Below are positions 1-12,145 of a stretch of DNA of 64,000 nt, piece by piece. The stretch covers positions 32,732,356 through 32,796,355 of the forward strand of contig OV277870.1 of NCBI GenBank assembly GCA_922989275.2, given 5' to 3'. This DNA comes from Gari tellinella. Its lineage: Eukaryota > Mollusca > Bivalvia > Cardiida > Psammobiidae. A program made the position numbers and the translations under genes. Position 1 is the stretch's first letter, and every line of letters begins with the position of its first letter. The notes beneath the pieces were generated by a model. The model did not search any database. It saw nothing but the letters and a program-made list of their open reading frames with translations, and was not told where the DNA came from.

Positions 1-140
1 TACTACAGGCCGATAAAATGTTTATATACAGAGTTTATGGTATGTTAGTATGTTATGGTATGAATGTGTGTGTGTTCTGCTCGAGAGGTGGGTGTATTGT
101 TTGTGTTGCGTTTCCTGCTTGAGTCTTTCGTATTTATTTA
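1..140 (+). repeat. Interspersed repeat end (copy 1 of 3)
   Basis: This stretch, with GTTATGGTATGAATGTG, GAGAGGTGGGTGTATTG and TTTCCTGCTTGAGTC in order, recurs in the same orientation at about 57990-58075 and reverse-complemented at about 35700-35780. It is the distal end of a dispersed repeat whose other part, present only in the two later copies, carries a variable CA/TG microsatellite. The family is not recognised and no coding capacity is seen. Confidence 0.75.
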
Positions 141-584
141 TACTTTTGACAAACATACAGTCATTTGACCCTACTATGAAATGAATTAACCCATTTGCAT
201 AAATATGAAATAGGCAAGCACTGCAGACTAAGATAAGACGATATCATGGTTATTGTAAAAGTTATTACAAAATATGCCGTTTGCAACAACTGTAAATGTT
301 GATTTACTTTTCCATTGCGATTAGTAAGTATCGTTAAAGGGTCAGTCATTTTGAATCCGAATCAGACGCTCGGCGACCCGACACCTTATCCAGATTAATA
401 CTATTTGCATCCGGTTTCGTAAATATATTCTCAACTCGCAGAAACTTCAAATCAAAGATTATTGATTTTGTAGTTGAAGCAACATTGGTACGATTCTTTG
501 AAAGTTTGTGTCCTTTCCCGATACAGAGTTACCCACAATTCGCACTGAACGAGTAAATATTTGTGTAACATTGTGCGAAATTTC

Positions 585-656
585 AGCCAAACCGGGACTC
601 GATCCCGGAATCCCTCGCTTACAGGACGAGTGCTCTACGGACTGAGGCACCGGACT
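585..656 (-). tRNA. tRNA-Thr(UGU)-like sequence, probably a pseudogene or SINE head
   Basis: Read on the minus strand, 72 nt fold as a tRNA: a 7 bp acceptor stem (AGTCCGG with TTTGGCT, one mismatch, several G-T pairs), a D arm with CAGTCCGTAGAG, a 5 bp anticodon stem CTCGT/GCGAG with loop CCTGTAA (anticodon TGT, threonine) and a perfect T stem CCGGG/CCCGG. Against a functional gene: loop position 33 is C instead of the near-universal T, the T loop starts ATCGA instead of TTCGA, and the first D-stem pair is C-C. A decayed tRNA-Thr or the head of a tRNA-derived SINE fits best. Confidence 0.5.
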
Positions 657-2100
657 GATTGCACAAAAACTATCACCATTTTACTATTAACTTAACTCGG
701 CCGCAGCGGTATATTACAATGTTGAAATATATAATTATTATTTATAAGTAGCATTCGTATTGAGTCAGCTTCATTGAATATTTACGTCAGTCGGCTTATT
801 TGCATAAACGTCTGCTCATCACTGTAGCATCATAAACACTGTACGTCGATATGTTATAAAGTTTATTATCTAGTTTATGGGGTTGTAATTCAGCATCTGT
901 TAGCTCCCACGCACTTTCATTGATTGTTTATTGATCACCTACCGAGGCAACACGTTATGTTTCCCATTAATGATAAACAATTTACAAACAAAGTGCTATA
1001 AAATACCAAGCTCCAGACAAAATGATGATTAATTAAAAGCTTAGTCAACAACAGCGAATAGCCAAACGAGCAAATGTTAACGTGGACATTGTCCAACTTC
1101 CATTTACTTTGCAAATAAGTCTATGTAATGAAACACATGCATACTCGTATATAGCTTTAACTTTTAACTAAATACTGACTACACTTGAAACATCGGTGGC
1201 AACAACTGCATTGATAGTAAACTATATTCTTCCAAACCTTCGGTAGGCGAAAGTTGTTTATCAAACAGAGCTGTGCGAATAGATGCAATGGCCCTTGGCC
1301 GCTGTCGCATAGTTCATACTTATACCAGGCATTCGTAAATATTTAAAGGAGAAAAGCAACCGGAATGTTTTTTTCTGTACGGAACCCTACCCTGTTTTAG
1401 TGTCTATTCTTATTGGATTGTGTTGATCTGTCTGTAATAAGACAACAATATTTCAGATCTCGCTGTATAAAATATTCGGAATTTTATAATGTTACGTCGT
1501 TTTAACAGCAATTCATTCATATCGCGACGTCCAACTATTTAAAGACGGAAGACGACAGCAGCAGATACTCTTTATCCATGGTTACAGTCACAAATTGATA
1601 ACCAGGTCGCAATGCTGATTTTAGTGTCGCGCAAGAAATGGAGATTGCTTATAAGCATTCAAATACCCCAGTTAAACTTGAGACACTCTATGTATCATAC
1701 TCTACACTGATAATAACACAACCAGTACTCTTGAGAAAAGATCAATGATTATTCCAGTTATTCCAATAAAATGCATTAACTTTAATTATTTAATGAAACA
1801 AATGGCAATTGTATAGAATACGATACCAGGGCAGCGAAGTGGGTTCTATAGAACAAACTTCAAACGATTATAGAATAGGTCATATACGTTTTGAACTCAT
1901 ATGTACGTACAGTAGGAAGACATTTTTTGTTTTCTAACACACGCATTTGTGCTTAAAAAATTATTTCGATTGTAAACCCGGCGTCTTATCATATTTTAAA
2001 CTATATTTTCCTAAGATAAACGTCAACGATAAGATTTCAAAATGTTAACATGTTACCTTATTGCGTATAGTTTTGTTTAACCGGGAACGAATAAGATCTC
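657..2100. other. No recognisable feature
   Basis: AT-rich DNA with no convincing open frame, repeat or RNA gene visible by eye. Confidence 0.6.
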
Positions 2101-3780
2101 TTCCACTGTGTGTGTATCTAATAAGTTGGATACCACTTATCGAAAAGGGAAAGGGGTTGGAAGATGGGTAAAAAAGCGTTGTGTCTTCTTTTTTTCAATT
2201 TTACTACTGAACATACATGTTGATTAAAAATGACGTCGTGACGTAAAGACCTGCGTATCCTGGCGGTAAATGACGTCGTAGAACGTCGCGTTATATTCTC
2301 GACACCACTACACATATAATAACATCTCTTCAACTGTATGTGTATCTAATAAGTGGAATGCCACTTCGTATATAATATAATCTCTTCCACTGTATGTGTA
2401 TCTAATAAGTTGGATGTCACTTCACATATAATAACATCTCTTTCACTGTATGTGTATCTAATAAGTGGGATGTCACTACACATATAATAACATCTCTTTC
2501 ACTGTATGTGTATCTAATAAGTGGGATGTCACTACACATATAATAACATCTCTTTTACTGTATGTGTATCTAATAAGTGGGATGTCACTACACATATAAT
2601 AACATCTCTTCAACTGTATGTGTATCTAATAAGTGGGATGTCACTACACATATAATAACATCTCTTTCACTGTATGTGTATCTAATAAGTGGGATGTCAC
2701 TTCACATATAATAACATCTCTTCCACTGTATGTGTATCTAATAAGTGGGATACCACTACACATATAATAACATCTCTTTCACTGTATGTGTATCTAATAA
2801 GTGGAATGTCACTACACATATAATAACATCTCTTTCACTGTATGTGTATCTAATTAAAGGGATGTCACTACACATATATAAACATCTCTATCACTGTATG
2901 TGTATCTAATTAGTGGGATACCACTACACATATAATAACATCTCTTCCACTGTATGTGTATCCAATTAGTGGGATGTCACTTAACATATAATAACATCTC
3001 TTTCACTGTATGTGTATCTAATTAGTGGGATACCACTACACATATAATAACATCTCTATCACTGTATGTGTATCTAATTAGTGGGATACCACTTCACATA
3101 TAATAACATCTCTATCACTGTATGTGTATCTAATAAGTGGGATGTCACTTCACATATAATAACATCTCTTCCACTGTATGTGTATCTAATAAGTGGGATG
3201 TCACTTCACATATAATAACATCTCTTCCACTGTATGTGTATCTAATTAGTGGGATGCAACTACACATATAATAACATCTCTATCACTGTATGTGTATCTA
3301 ATTAGTGGGATACCACTACACATATAATAACATCTCTTTCACTGTATGTGTATCTAATTAGTGGGATACCACTACACATATAATAACATCTCTATCACTG
3401 TATGTGTATCTTATAAGTGGGATGTCACTTCACATATAATAACATCTCTTTCACTGTATGTGTATCTAATAAGTGGGATGTCACTTCAGATATAATAACA
3501 TCTCTTCCACTGTATGTGTATCTAATTAGTGGGATACCACTACACAAATTATAACATCTCTATCACTGTATGTGTATCTAATTAGTGGGATGCAACTACA
3601 CATATAATAACATCTCTTTCACTGTATGTGTATCTAATTATCGGGATACCACTACACATATAATAACATCATTTTCACTGTATGTGTATCTAATTAGAGG
3701 GATGTAATACACATTTCATAACATCTCTTTCACTCTTTATGTAGCTAATTATTTGTATACCACTTCACATATAATCAAGA
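2101..3780 (+). repeat. 56 bp satellite array, about 26 units
   Basis: Head-to-tail units of 56 bp, each with ACTGTATGTGTATCTAAT, then A/T AGTGGGAT, then GTCACT or ACCACT, then ACACATATAATAACATCTCT. Successive starts at 2445 and 2501 confirm the period. Units differ mainly at AATAAG versus AATTAG, GATGTCAC versus GATACCAC, and TTTCAC versus TATCAC or TTCCAC, and similar variants cluster, as expected from local unequal exchange. Units at both ends are more diverged (the last, near 3720-3770, is strongly altered). The first unit is split by a 172 bp insertion. Confidence 0.95.
2138..2309. mobile_element. Insertion splitting the first satellite unit
   Basis: The first satellite unit is interrupted after GATACCACT and resumes at CCACTACACATATAATAAC, so the 5 bp CCACT occurs on both sides, as a target duplication would. 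The inserted ~170 bp has no relation to the satellite and contains two TGACGTCGT motifs. The class is unknown. The flanking CCACT could instead be simple homology between units. Confidence 0.5.
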
Positions 3781-3963
3781 GGTCGTTAAGTTCTGCCATT
3801 ACTGGAGAAACTCTGATATCATCGTGTTATGTATAGAAACTATTGCTTTGTTAAGATGGTTATCTTTTTCACTGTCAATTTCGATCGTCTGATCTTACCC
3901 TCTTATCGGCACAATATTGTCTGCAATATGTTTAAAGTAAGGTTTAGGGCTATTTTGACTGAA

Positions 3964-4016
3964 AAACAGTTTGGGAGCAGAGTAACGCGGCGTCTGATCA
4001 GGATAAAAATGTTTGG
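3964..4016. repeat. Short palindrome, CAAACAGT family
   Basis: AACAGTTTGG, then GTAACGCGGCGTCTGATCAG, then AAAATGTTTGG. It is a shortened copy of the ~66 bp palindrome best preserved at 41492-41557. The open reading frame across this region is therefore not a credible gene. Confidence 0.6.
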
Positions 4017-4432
4017 AAAGAAGCCTTTTGCCGTCATTGGCAGTGAAAAGTTCAACATAATCGTCAACAACTGTGAAATGTTGCTAATTGCCCATGGATT
4101 TAGATGTGCTTTTAACTAATAAAATATTAAGCTAAATTGTAATTTTGCAAAGTAAAATGTCGCTTTCTGATTTGTTAAGATAAAACTTTATTCGGGCAGG
4201 GGTGCGAAAACTGTTTTCAGACCCCCACTTTAGCGTTTCAGGGGTTAATTTTCATAGGAGATGGTTTTGTTTATTTGGCTGATATTATCCCGTCTGCTTA
4301 GAAGGCAGGTCGGTTATTTTTCACTAATGCACTGTTTCGTAGCCATTTGAATTAGCGTTTTCATCTTCCTAAAAGCATCCTTCATAATCATTACATTTTC
4401 TTATTCATCGGCGCCGTATGACCTATTCATTG

Positions 4433-4652
4433 TCGCAGTGCTGTATAACACAGCTCACTCACTCACGCTTACATTGGTGCAGTGCTGTATAACACAGCTC
4501 ACTCACTCACACTTACATTGGTGCAGTGCTGTATAACACAGCTCACTCACTCACGCTTACATTGGTGCAGTGCTGTATAACACAGCTCACTCACTCACGC
4601 TTACATTGTCGCAGTGCTGTAAAACACAGCTCACTCACTCACGCTTACATTG
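4433..4652 (+). repeat. 44 bp tandem repeat, five units
   Basis: Five nearly identical 44 bp units built from GCAGTGCTGTATAACACAG followed by CTCACTCACTCACGCTTAC. Matching bases at 4437 and 4481 confirm the period. Each unit includes a small hairpin, GCTGT/ACAGC. Differences between units are single substitutions, suggesting recent expansion. Confidence 0.95.
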
Positions 4653-7310
4653 AAGCGCTTGCGTTTTTTGTGTTTTTTTGAATTGGTAGTGTACAATAAA
4701 GCGCCTGTGATTTTTTATAGGTCTGTGCGGCGTAGCTGTTTGGAACTTGAATCAATGTTTCTTTAGTCTTAACAGCTAAAGTTTTAAGTTTGCATAAATA
4801 CGCAGACTAATAAGCAGTCGAAAACATGTCTCCGAAATGGTAACAAGAAAAACGGTAAAATTGAAAGGCAAATCAATAAAAAGTTCGATGACAATCGAGA
4901 AAGGCAAGACAGGGGTTTAGATCTTTTCTAACTTCCATCATTTGTTCTATAATATGCCATTGCCTAATACGTATTTCATTGCTCGTTTATGATAGCTATA
5001 AAACGTGATTTCACTTCCAGATACATCATTATATAGATAATAAGACAGTTTCACTGTAATATAACAACAAAATGTAGTATACAATGGAAAAGACGTTATT
5101 CGTTCCCACTAAATGCGTTTACGCTAAAACAACTAATTCCTTTGAAAATAGTTTGCAGCCAAACTATTTGTCACTCAGATTAAAATAAAGTGTCAGAATT
5201 GTTATCAAATTGTCATTTTCTACATTTTATTGCAATGCGTTTGCGTTTCGTATGCGTTAAACAGAAAAGAATAAAGTAGTATCCATTGTACCTCTACCGT
5301 TAACTGTAACTATGGTGACTATCCTATTAACTAATCTAATGAGTCTCATTAATAAATAAAACGGGGTTAATATTATTCTCAACAATAAGCCCTTCACCGC
5401 CTTATCCATAGTACAATGGTAATGTGCAAACAGTATTTATCATCCTGATCAGACACCGAAAAATGAGGCGTTATCTCGGCTCAGCTTCAAAACTGTTTGA
5501 CAATCACTATGATTTTAAATAAGTCATTTTACTTCAAATAAGAATCGAGAAGTAATAGAAGATGATAATTGTATACTTTAGATGGCGTCACAACTGTGAA
5601 AGGGTTAACCAATAAGACACGAAAACATATCTATCTTATAACTCCATTATTTACAAGATTCACAATCATTGTGTACAACTCGAAAACTCGGTCGACATCT
5701 TTGATAACAGTTTGTATGACATACAGTAGACCAACATATTGATCTTTTTTTCAGAAAATGAAATAAAATAATATCCCAAAAGTAATAAAATGTAGAAAAT
5801 AAAGTCATCTACAAAATATCTTCATTAAAATATGGGTTTTAAAGAGCATGGAGTGAGATGAAAGGCCGAGTGATTCAGCCTTTGATCAGGCTCCAAACTG
5901 TTTGAAATTAATATTCAGCTCAAACGTTATCGAAGCTGAAACAATATTTCTTATCAACCAGATCCAGATATACTAACTCGGTGTCTGTATCTGCAAGTTT
6001 TAGTATTTCATTAAATTAATCCAATTCAATATAACAATGTTTGCAAAGTACAATATTCAAGCAAAAGAGTTTTTGGGAAAATATAGGTTGAACATTTTAC
6101 AGCCATTAGCGGCTTAAATTAATTTTGCAAAGTGGTTGATCCTAAATCAAACGCCGCGAAACACGATATCTGACAAAGATCCACACTGCTAGGTATTGAT
6201 TTATTCGGTCATACTACCTACAATCTGACTGTTTAACAGAAAATGCAGACAACAATATATTAACCAATTCATGCCTGGATATTATAATGAGCTTTCCCTT
6301 TTGTGCTAGCTGAGACGCCGGGTCCCCTTGAATACAAACTAGACTTAAAAGGGTGAAACAGTTAGATCAGACTGTTAAATATGGCATCAAATGGATAAAA
6401 GGAAAACCTGTGTGAGCTTACTTTCACATTCGAAGTGAACAGTCCCGATATAATTTTAAAGAAGTTTCATTCTGTCTAATGACCTAGTTTATGTGATAAC
6501 ACTTAGTCAGGTAAACACTTGTGCTACACGAGCTCATACAAGTATACTGCCTTCGCAAATAATCGAATAATAGGTACTTTCGGTTTTAAACAATCTCTAT
6601 TAATCGCGACAAATTAACGGACAAAACCTGAAATGGCACTGGAAAAGGAAATATGTGAAACCTGGCAAATATTCTATTAAAGACGACTAAGGGGATAATC
6701 CAGGACTCCGAAAAAGAATAAGCGTGAACCCGAGAACACATAGAAGAAGCCATCTGCCTTTTTATACCAGCAGTATACATGTATATATGAAGGGCCTTTA
6801 GTTTCAAAAGATGCAATATAACATATGCTTTCTCTACCATTTTCTGATTATTCACACGTACACCATTTATTGTGTTTAGTTTTATCAATTGCTTACGGAT
6901 ATACTTTGATTGATTGAGTGGTTTTATTGAATTTGAACCAAAATCACTTAAGAAAAAGGCATACATTTCAGGCAACACACTATACATATTGCATCATACT
7001 TGTAGTAAGCATCACGTTTAACTTTTTTAATGATTATTTGTGCCAATTATTACTTAACAATATTTCAGAAAGTCAAAATAATGCATGCCGATTCTTTGTC
7101 GAGAATTGCTACATTATACATTTCAAATGTCATTGTACAAAACAAGAACACAATAACCTATGTTTTTCTTTTAACCATGGTATTAAGATATGTTTAAAGA
7201 ACCTACGCAGAAATTTGCTTAGAGATCCTACAGAGATTCAATTCGGGAACGTATGTCCTTAAAATATGATACAAAGTCCAGTCGTATAGTATATATTGTT
7301 TCCGTTTATA
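4653..7310. other. AT-rich DNA with degenerate palindromes only
   Basis: No gene recognised. Apart from the palindrome at 5426-5499 and a half copy near 5868-5912 (TGATCAGGCTCCAAACTG), nothing is identifiable. Open frames on both strands near 6586-7262 overlap each other, have no recognisable motif and are probably chance. Confidence 0.5.
5426..5499. repeat. CAAACAGT-family palindrome
   Basis: Begins GCAAACAGT, has CCTGATCAGACACCG in the left half and ends AAAACTGTTTG. It is a diverged copy of the palindrome at 41492-41557. Confidence 0.7.
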
Positions 7311-7810
7311 TTGGCATATCCTGTAATAAAAGAGAACATTAACCCTACCCTGCACGTAAGAGCATTTGAGTGCATTTAGTTATCTTTTACTGAGATAGCT
7401 TATCATACCTATTAAAGGTGAATAGTAACCCTTACCTGCACGTAAGCGCCTTTGTGTTCATTCAGATATTCTTTCCAGAGATAGCGTATCATACCTTTGG
7501 CATATCCTCTAATAAAGGAGAACATTAACTGTACGTAAGAGTCTTTGAGTGCATTTAGTTATCCTTTACTGAAACAGGTTGCCATGCATTTGGCATATCC
7601 TGTAATGTAAGAAAACATTAACCCTACCTGCACGTAAGAACCTTTGAGTGCATTTACTTATCTTTACTGAGATAGCTTGCCATACCTTTCAATGTCCTGT
7701 AATACAGAAGAACATTAACCCTTGCCTGTACGTAAGAGCCTTTGAGTACATGTAGTTATCCTTTACTGAAATATGTTGCCATGCATTTGGCATATCTTGT
7801 TATAAAAGAA
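7311..7810 (+). repeat. Tandem repeat of ~87-100 bp, about five units
   Basis: Units read TGGCATATCCTGTAATA, then AACATTAACCCTACC, TGCACGTAAGAG, TTTGAGTGCATTTAGTTATC and ACTGAGATAG. Starts lie near 7312, 7411, 7498, 7591 and 7691, with a partial sixth at 7788. Units are diverged by substitutions and small indels, so the array is older than the 44 bp and 56 bp arrays. Confidence 0.85.
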
Positions 7811-10620
7811 TAGAAATTTGTTCTTGCATCCTGACAAGTGAATATTTAAAGCAAATATATATTCAAAGAATTTTCTACTTTGTTCAGCAATTTCAGCAAC
7901 CACATGCCTTCAGCATTGAAAGGTACACGTAGCTTAATGCTGGAAAACATCACTTATAGAAATCCATCTTTCTAACATAACTTCCCTTATCTCAGGATTA
8001 GAACAAATGGTTAGATTCCCTAAGCAGTAACACGTATAAGAACACTTTTAAAGAACATAGATGACGTCATAAAAATGGTCATTGAACATTATATGGCATC
8101 AGTTTTGGGACAGCAATATAGTACGATGTTTAAATGTTATTGAAACGGCAAAAAACACACTGATTTGGTTATCTGAAAAAATTAGCTGATGCCCGTTGTC
8201 GTTTAAGATCAAAATGTTAATGCACCTTATGAAAAAATAGGAAAAGTGTATATTTAGGTGAACAACTTTTGGCTCTACGGCCATGTAAAATTTACCCAAC
8301 CCATTCTTTCTTATGTTGCCCTTTTCGAACAACCCGCTTAAATAAAAACCATTTCAAATGAAAACAAACTTGATAATTTGGTTTTTTGTTATTTAATTCA
8401 TGTCTATGGTAGTAATTCTTCTTACAAAAACTAATTTAAGACAAAACAGGCACCGAATGTGAAATTTATAAAGCTCTAAAAATCATCTTTATGGTACGTT
8501 TTTGTAAATTTTGTAAAGGGAGATAACTCCTTTTTTTCAAAAACTCAAAATTTCAAGACTTACATGTCAATTTCTGTTCATATTTTAAATTGCCTTTGTA
8601 TGGATTTTAATCTGGTAGAATATCAGAAAAATTAGATACTAGAAATATTTGTTTTTACTATTTCTCGTATTTTTACGTTTAAAAGAAAATCATTACATGT
8701 ACCCATAAACCCCATGTTGTTGATTCAGAGATTCATATTTTCCTAATCTGGTACCTGTTTGGTCTTGATTTAGTTTCTTTATGTCAAAATAATTCCACTG
8801 ACATTAAATACATAATGAATAACAAAATCACCATATTTGTTTTTTAAAATAGATTTTACTATAGCTAAGACTTTAAATTTGAAAAATAATTTGAGAAACC
8901 GTCTGAATTCGACACATCTTTTACAAATTGCCATAGTTTAAAATAATGCACACCAACATATTATTTTTTTCCTATTTTTCATTAATCATAAACAGCTCTT
9001 TCAAAATAAACATTAAAGAAAAATAGTTAGATACTTTCAAAATATCGCTTTCGGGTTCGATACACCCTAAATGAACAGGACGTAGGCAAAATACTTTAAA
9101 CGGGTTTTCTAATTTAATTTCATGATTATGATGCGTTCCCCATTTTATAGCTGAGGGGTTAAAGTGATACACACATGTCCATACTATGTCATTTAAAATA
9201 ATTTTACAAGACAAATTATCTAGGTATCTGTGTCTCAGAATTTCAAAATACTCCTTCAATGTTTTGTTATGTAAATTCAAAGGTGTTTTACCCTTTAAAA
9301 CAGACATTCTTATACGAAACGATTTGTTATCGACCGGTTTGAACAATTTATCAAAATTCTAAGACACTGATAGTATTTGTTTATCCCCTTTACCCCGTAC
9401 GCCAAGCTACCTCCAGCTGTGAAAAATATGCATTTTAAAATTGCCACTTATTTCAAATAAGTAAGTGCCGAAAACGTCTACATGTATTTCTGATTGACCT
9501 TTATACTGATTGTAAATATCCCCGGGGTACCCAGGCCCTTTTCATTATAGCGAAAACAAGACACATATTTCTTTAGCGACATTCCCTAATAAAAAATAAC
9601 ATTCATATTACAAAAAGAGTTTTAACATGGAAAGTCGTAAATCACTCGACAGTATTTGATGCACGCCTCTGTCTAGTCACGTGACTGGAATATGGAGTGA
9701 TTATGTGTGATTTGCTTGTCAAATTGTCGTGCAAAGCATTCATTTTGGTGCTTAAGATTTTGCAAAACAGGCTCTCGGCTATAAGAACCTGCAAAATATG
9801 GAAACATTTATTTTGCAGTTGTAAATGTAGCACGACACCTTGACTCGCAAAAAAATATCAAGCCCGCCAAAGAGCCTCTATATCTATTTTATGAGCGTTT
9901 TTCACCACCTAAATAAATACATCTTTTGAAAGATAAATAAACGCATGCATCAAATAAGGGTGCCAACTACGAAAACGTAACCTGATCATTTCCAAATGAT
10001 TTTCTTTTATATTTCCAATATCGTTGTGTTATTGTTGCTCAATAAAGTCGTCCCTTCGGAATGCATTCTAATGACAAGTATTTATCATAGAGTTCGATTG
10101 GAAAGCAAAGATAATCATATTATCTAGGACTGTCTTCGAACTCATAGTATACAGTTCTAAGGAAATAACTGGAACTCGCTAAAGACAAACTACCGTTTTA
10201 TCATTGCTTTTACTTTTATACTGCTAGGTTGACATTAAGCGATTTGAGATTATCGAACTTCAACTGAAGATATATTCTTTAACATAAACTCCTTCCAGAT
10301 ATAAAGGCTCGAATACATGTAGCAACATAAAACATACATACACACATTCTTTCCTCATCCAAACAATCTATAACTAACATCATTAGGAACCAGTGATGAT
10401 TCGGGATGCTATTTAAGTAGAATGTTATGTTTTAAAACACTAAAACTTACCAGTAGTGTTTGTTTTAGCGCCAAGGGCCGCAGGTCAAAAGTGTAAGCAC
10501 TTATTCATTGATGAGTAGTTATTGAACCAAATAGAAACGTTTTTACTATAAACCTTGGAATCAAAGAAAACCAAATAAAGTAGAAAATACGCTTTTTTTG
10601 CCCAGTACATGCTTTTATAC
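7811..10620. other. No recognisable feature
   Basis: AT-rich sequence. AAAGGGAGATAACTCC near 8514-8529 is a motif I associate with molluscan repeats. A minus-strand open frame at 8972-9346 (124 codons) shows no recognisable domain and is discussed under rejected items. Confidence 0.45.
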
Positions 10621-10624
10621 TGAT

Positions 10625-10785
10625 TGCAAACAGTGTTGAGTCAGATCAGACACTGGGTAGCCAGACCCAAGGTTATTAAGAGTTTGAGTTGAGTCTGAGA
10701 TGGCATTTTCTCCCATATTCGCCTATGTGAGATAGGGATTTGACCCATGGGGAATCACTCTATCCTCTATACCACGTGACGTTTT
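10625..10785 (-). repeat. tRNA-derived SINE fragment next to palindromic repeats
   Basis: On the minus strand, GTGGTATAGAGGATAGAG (A-box-like) is followed about 25 nt later by GGGTCAAATCCC (B-box-like), the arrangement of a tRNA-derived Pol III promoter. Downstream in that direction come ATCTCAGACTCAACTCAAAC, which is one arm of the small MITE complete at 26792-26883, and a CAAACAGT-family half palindrome near 10627-10665. The stacking may be nested insertion. The tRNA of origin is not clear. Confidence 0.5.
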
Positions 10786-10956
10786 TAATTGTTTTTCCAG
10801 CTTAACCACAAGCCCTGCATGGCGCGGGTAACCAAAATACATAATTTCTGATGACGTTTCTATAAACAACGTCATATTTAGGCGGAAAAAAGGGAACACA
10901 AGCTGTAATTATCTCGTTATTTGTGTCATGTTTTAATGATTTAAATGGGAGAAAAT

Positions 10957-11087
10957 AAATCCACCATTCGTTTTGTTGATGTAGGATATTCTCCATCTCG
11001 GCAAGACCCGTCCTTGCATGAATTTTCTGACCCTCGGGGAAAATCTCCTATCCTACATCAACACTCAAGGTGGATTCTTGTATGATC
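10957..11087. repeat. 131 bp imperfect foldback (MITE-like)
   Basis: AATCCACC plus GTTGATGTAGGAT on the left is mirrored by ATCCTACATCAAC plus GGTGGATT on the right, giving arms of about 30 nt with a small indel around a ~60 nt loop. No target duplication was confirmed. Confidence 0.7.
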
Positions 11088-11479
11088 AGTCAGATTTCAG
11101 CCTTTGCTTTCACATTTTTACAAAATTTTAATGCTCACATTGCAGGAATCTGATTAGAAATCAGAGAGTCAGAATTTGAAAGTGCATAGCAAAACAGAAA
11201 AAGCTACAGCTCACTAGACAATGTTAAACTGTTAGCGTTAAAGTCCAATTTCGGGGTCACATTGTACAAGTTATTCTGTGTTTAATCTGCGTTGCGTTCC
11301 GAGAACAGTGGACAAGATTTGAATAAGTCCCATTTAAAACGGATGAAACTAAGAGCAAACGCCCTGCAATAAAATCGTAAGGAAATGAGCTACAATGCAG
11401 CTCACAACAAAGTTACTTAAAACGAAATTTTGGATATACATGTAACAAACAAATTTAATATTTCCCATCTCTAATAAGG

Positions 11480-11575
11480 GTAAAGTGAAATGGACCAGAT
11501 ATAATATAATTTGTATGTAACGATAGAAATCAGATGGTTCCGAGAACTTAAATATAAGCGAGCTTCACTGTATAA
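11480..11575 (+). repeat. Dispersed repeat ending GCGAGCTTCACTGTA (copy 1 of 4)
   Basis: The end TATAAGCGAGCTTCACTGTA also occurs at 30990-31013 and, as TTAGTGAGCTTCACTGTG, near 34480-34498; the reverse complement starts at 33779. Upstream parts share AAATGGA/AAATTTGGATAT and TGTAACGA blocks. The class is unknown. Copies are diverged, so the family is not young. Confidence 0.6.
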
Positions 11576-12079
11576 GAAATGTTTGACGCTGTTTTTTCTT
11601 TTTGAGTGGTAAACAGTTTGAAGATAAGAAAGAAGCCGGGTAACCCGGTGTCTCATTTGGCTGCATATTATTTGCATTGGGATATATTGTTGTTTATACA
11701 AAACACATAATTGTTAAATAATAATGACTATTCTAATGTAGCTGACAGGAGGTATCGATGTATCATAACCTAAACACATCCGATGTGAACAATAAATTAG
11801 ATGGATGCGTGCGCCAGTTTAGTGGTGTCAATTAAACAGTTCACACGCGATGTATTAGCATTTGTGGCATTTATATTTTACTTCATTGCTGTGAAACATA
11901 CAAGTATCGAGTCCATTAACTTTTTCACCTCCACACTTTACTGTTTGTTAAAGCAAGGTCAATAAAAGTCTTTATAAGACAATCGTTAATATTTAAACGA
12001 ACTAAACGCAACAAAATGTATAAACAGGAAGAAAAGGACACCTGTTTGATATTTCTTACGATTTATTTCCATGTGATTG

Positions 12080-12145
12080 ACACATATTTGGATCCTGATC
12101 TGAAGTTGAGTAACCAGGCATCTCATCTGACACCAAGCTGTTCAC
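12080..12145. repeat. CAAACAGT-family palindrome
   Basis: ATTTGGATCCTGATCTGA on the left and CATCTGACACCAAGCTGTTC on the right: a diverged copy of the palindrome at 41492-41557. Confidence 0.65.

Noticed and set aside
2101..4652. CRISPR-like array from regularly spaced repeats
   Set aside because: The 56 bp and 44 bp arrays are continuous satellites with no unique spacers, and the host is eukaryotic.
6586..7262. Overlapping open frames of 133 (minus) and 114 (plus) codons
   Set aside because: They overlap on opposite strands, and composition reflects AT-rich DNA; no recognisable family.
8972..9346. Minus-strand open frame of 124 codons
   Set aside because: No recognised motif or domain, AT-rich context, no splice or promoter evidence; could be chance. 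A homology search with a conserved hit would change this.
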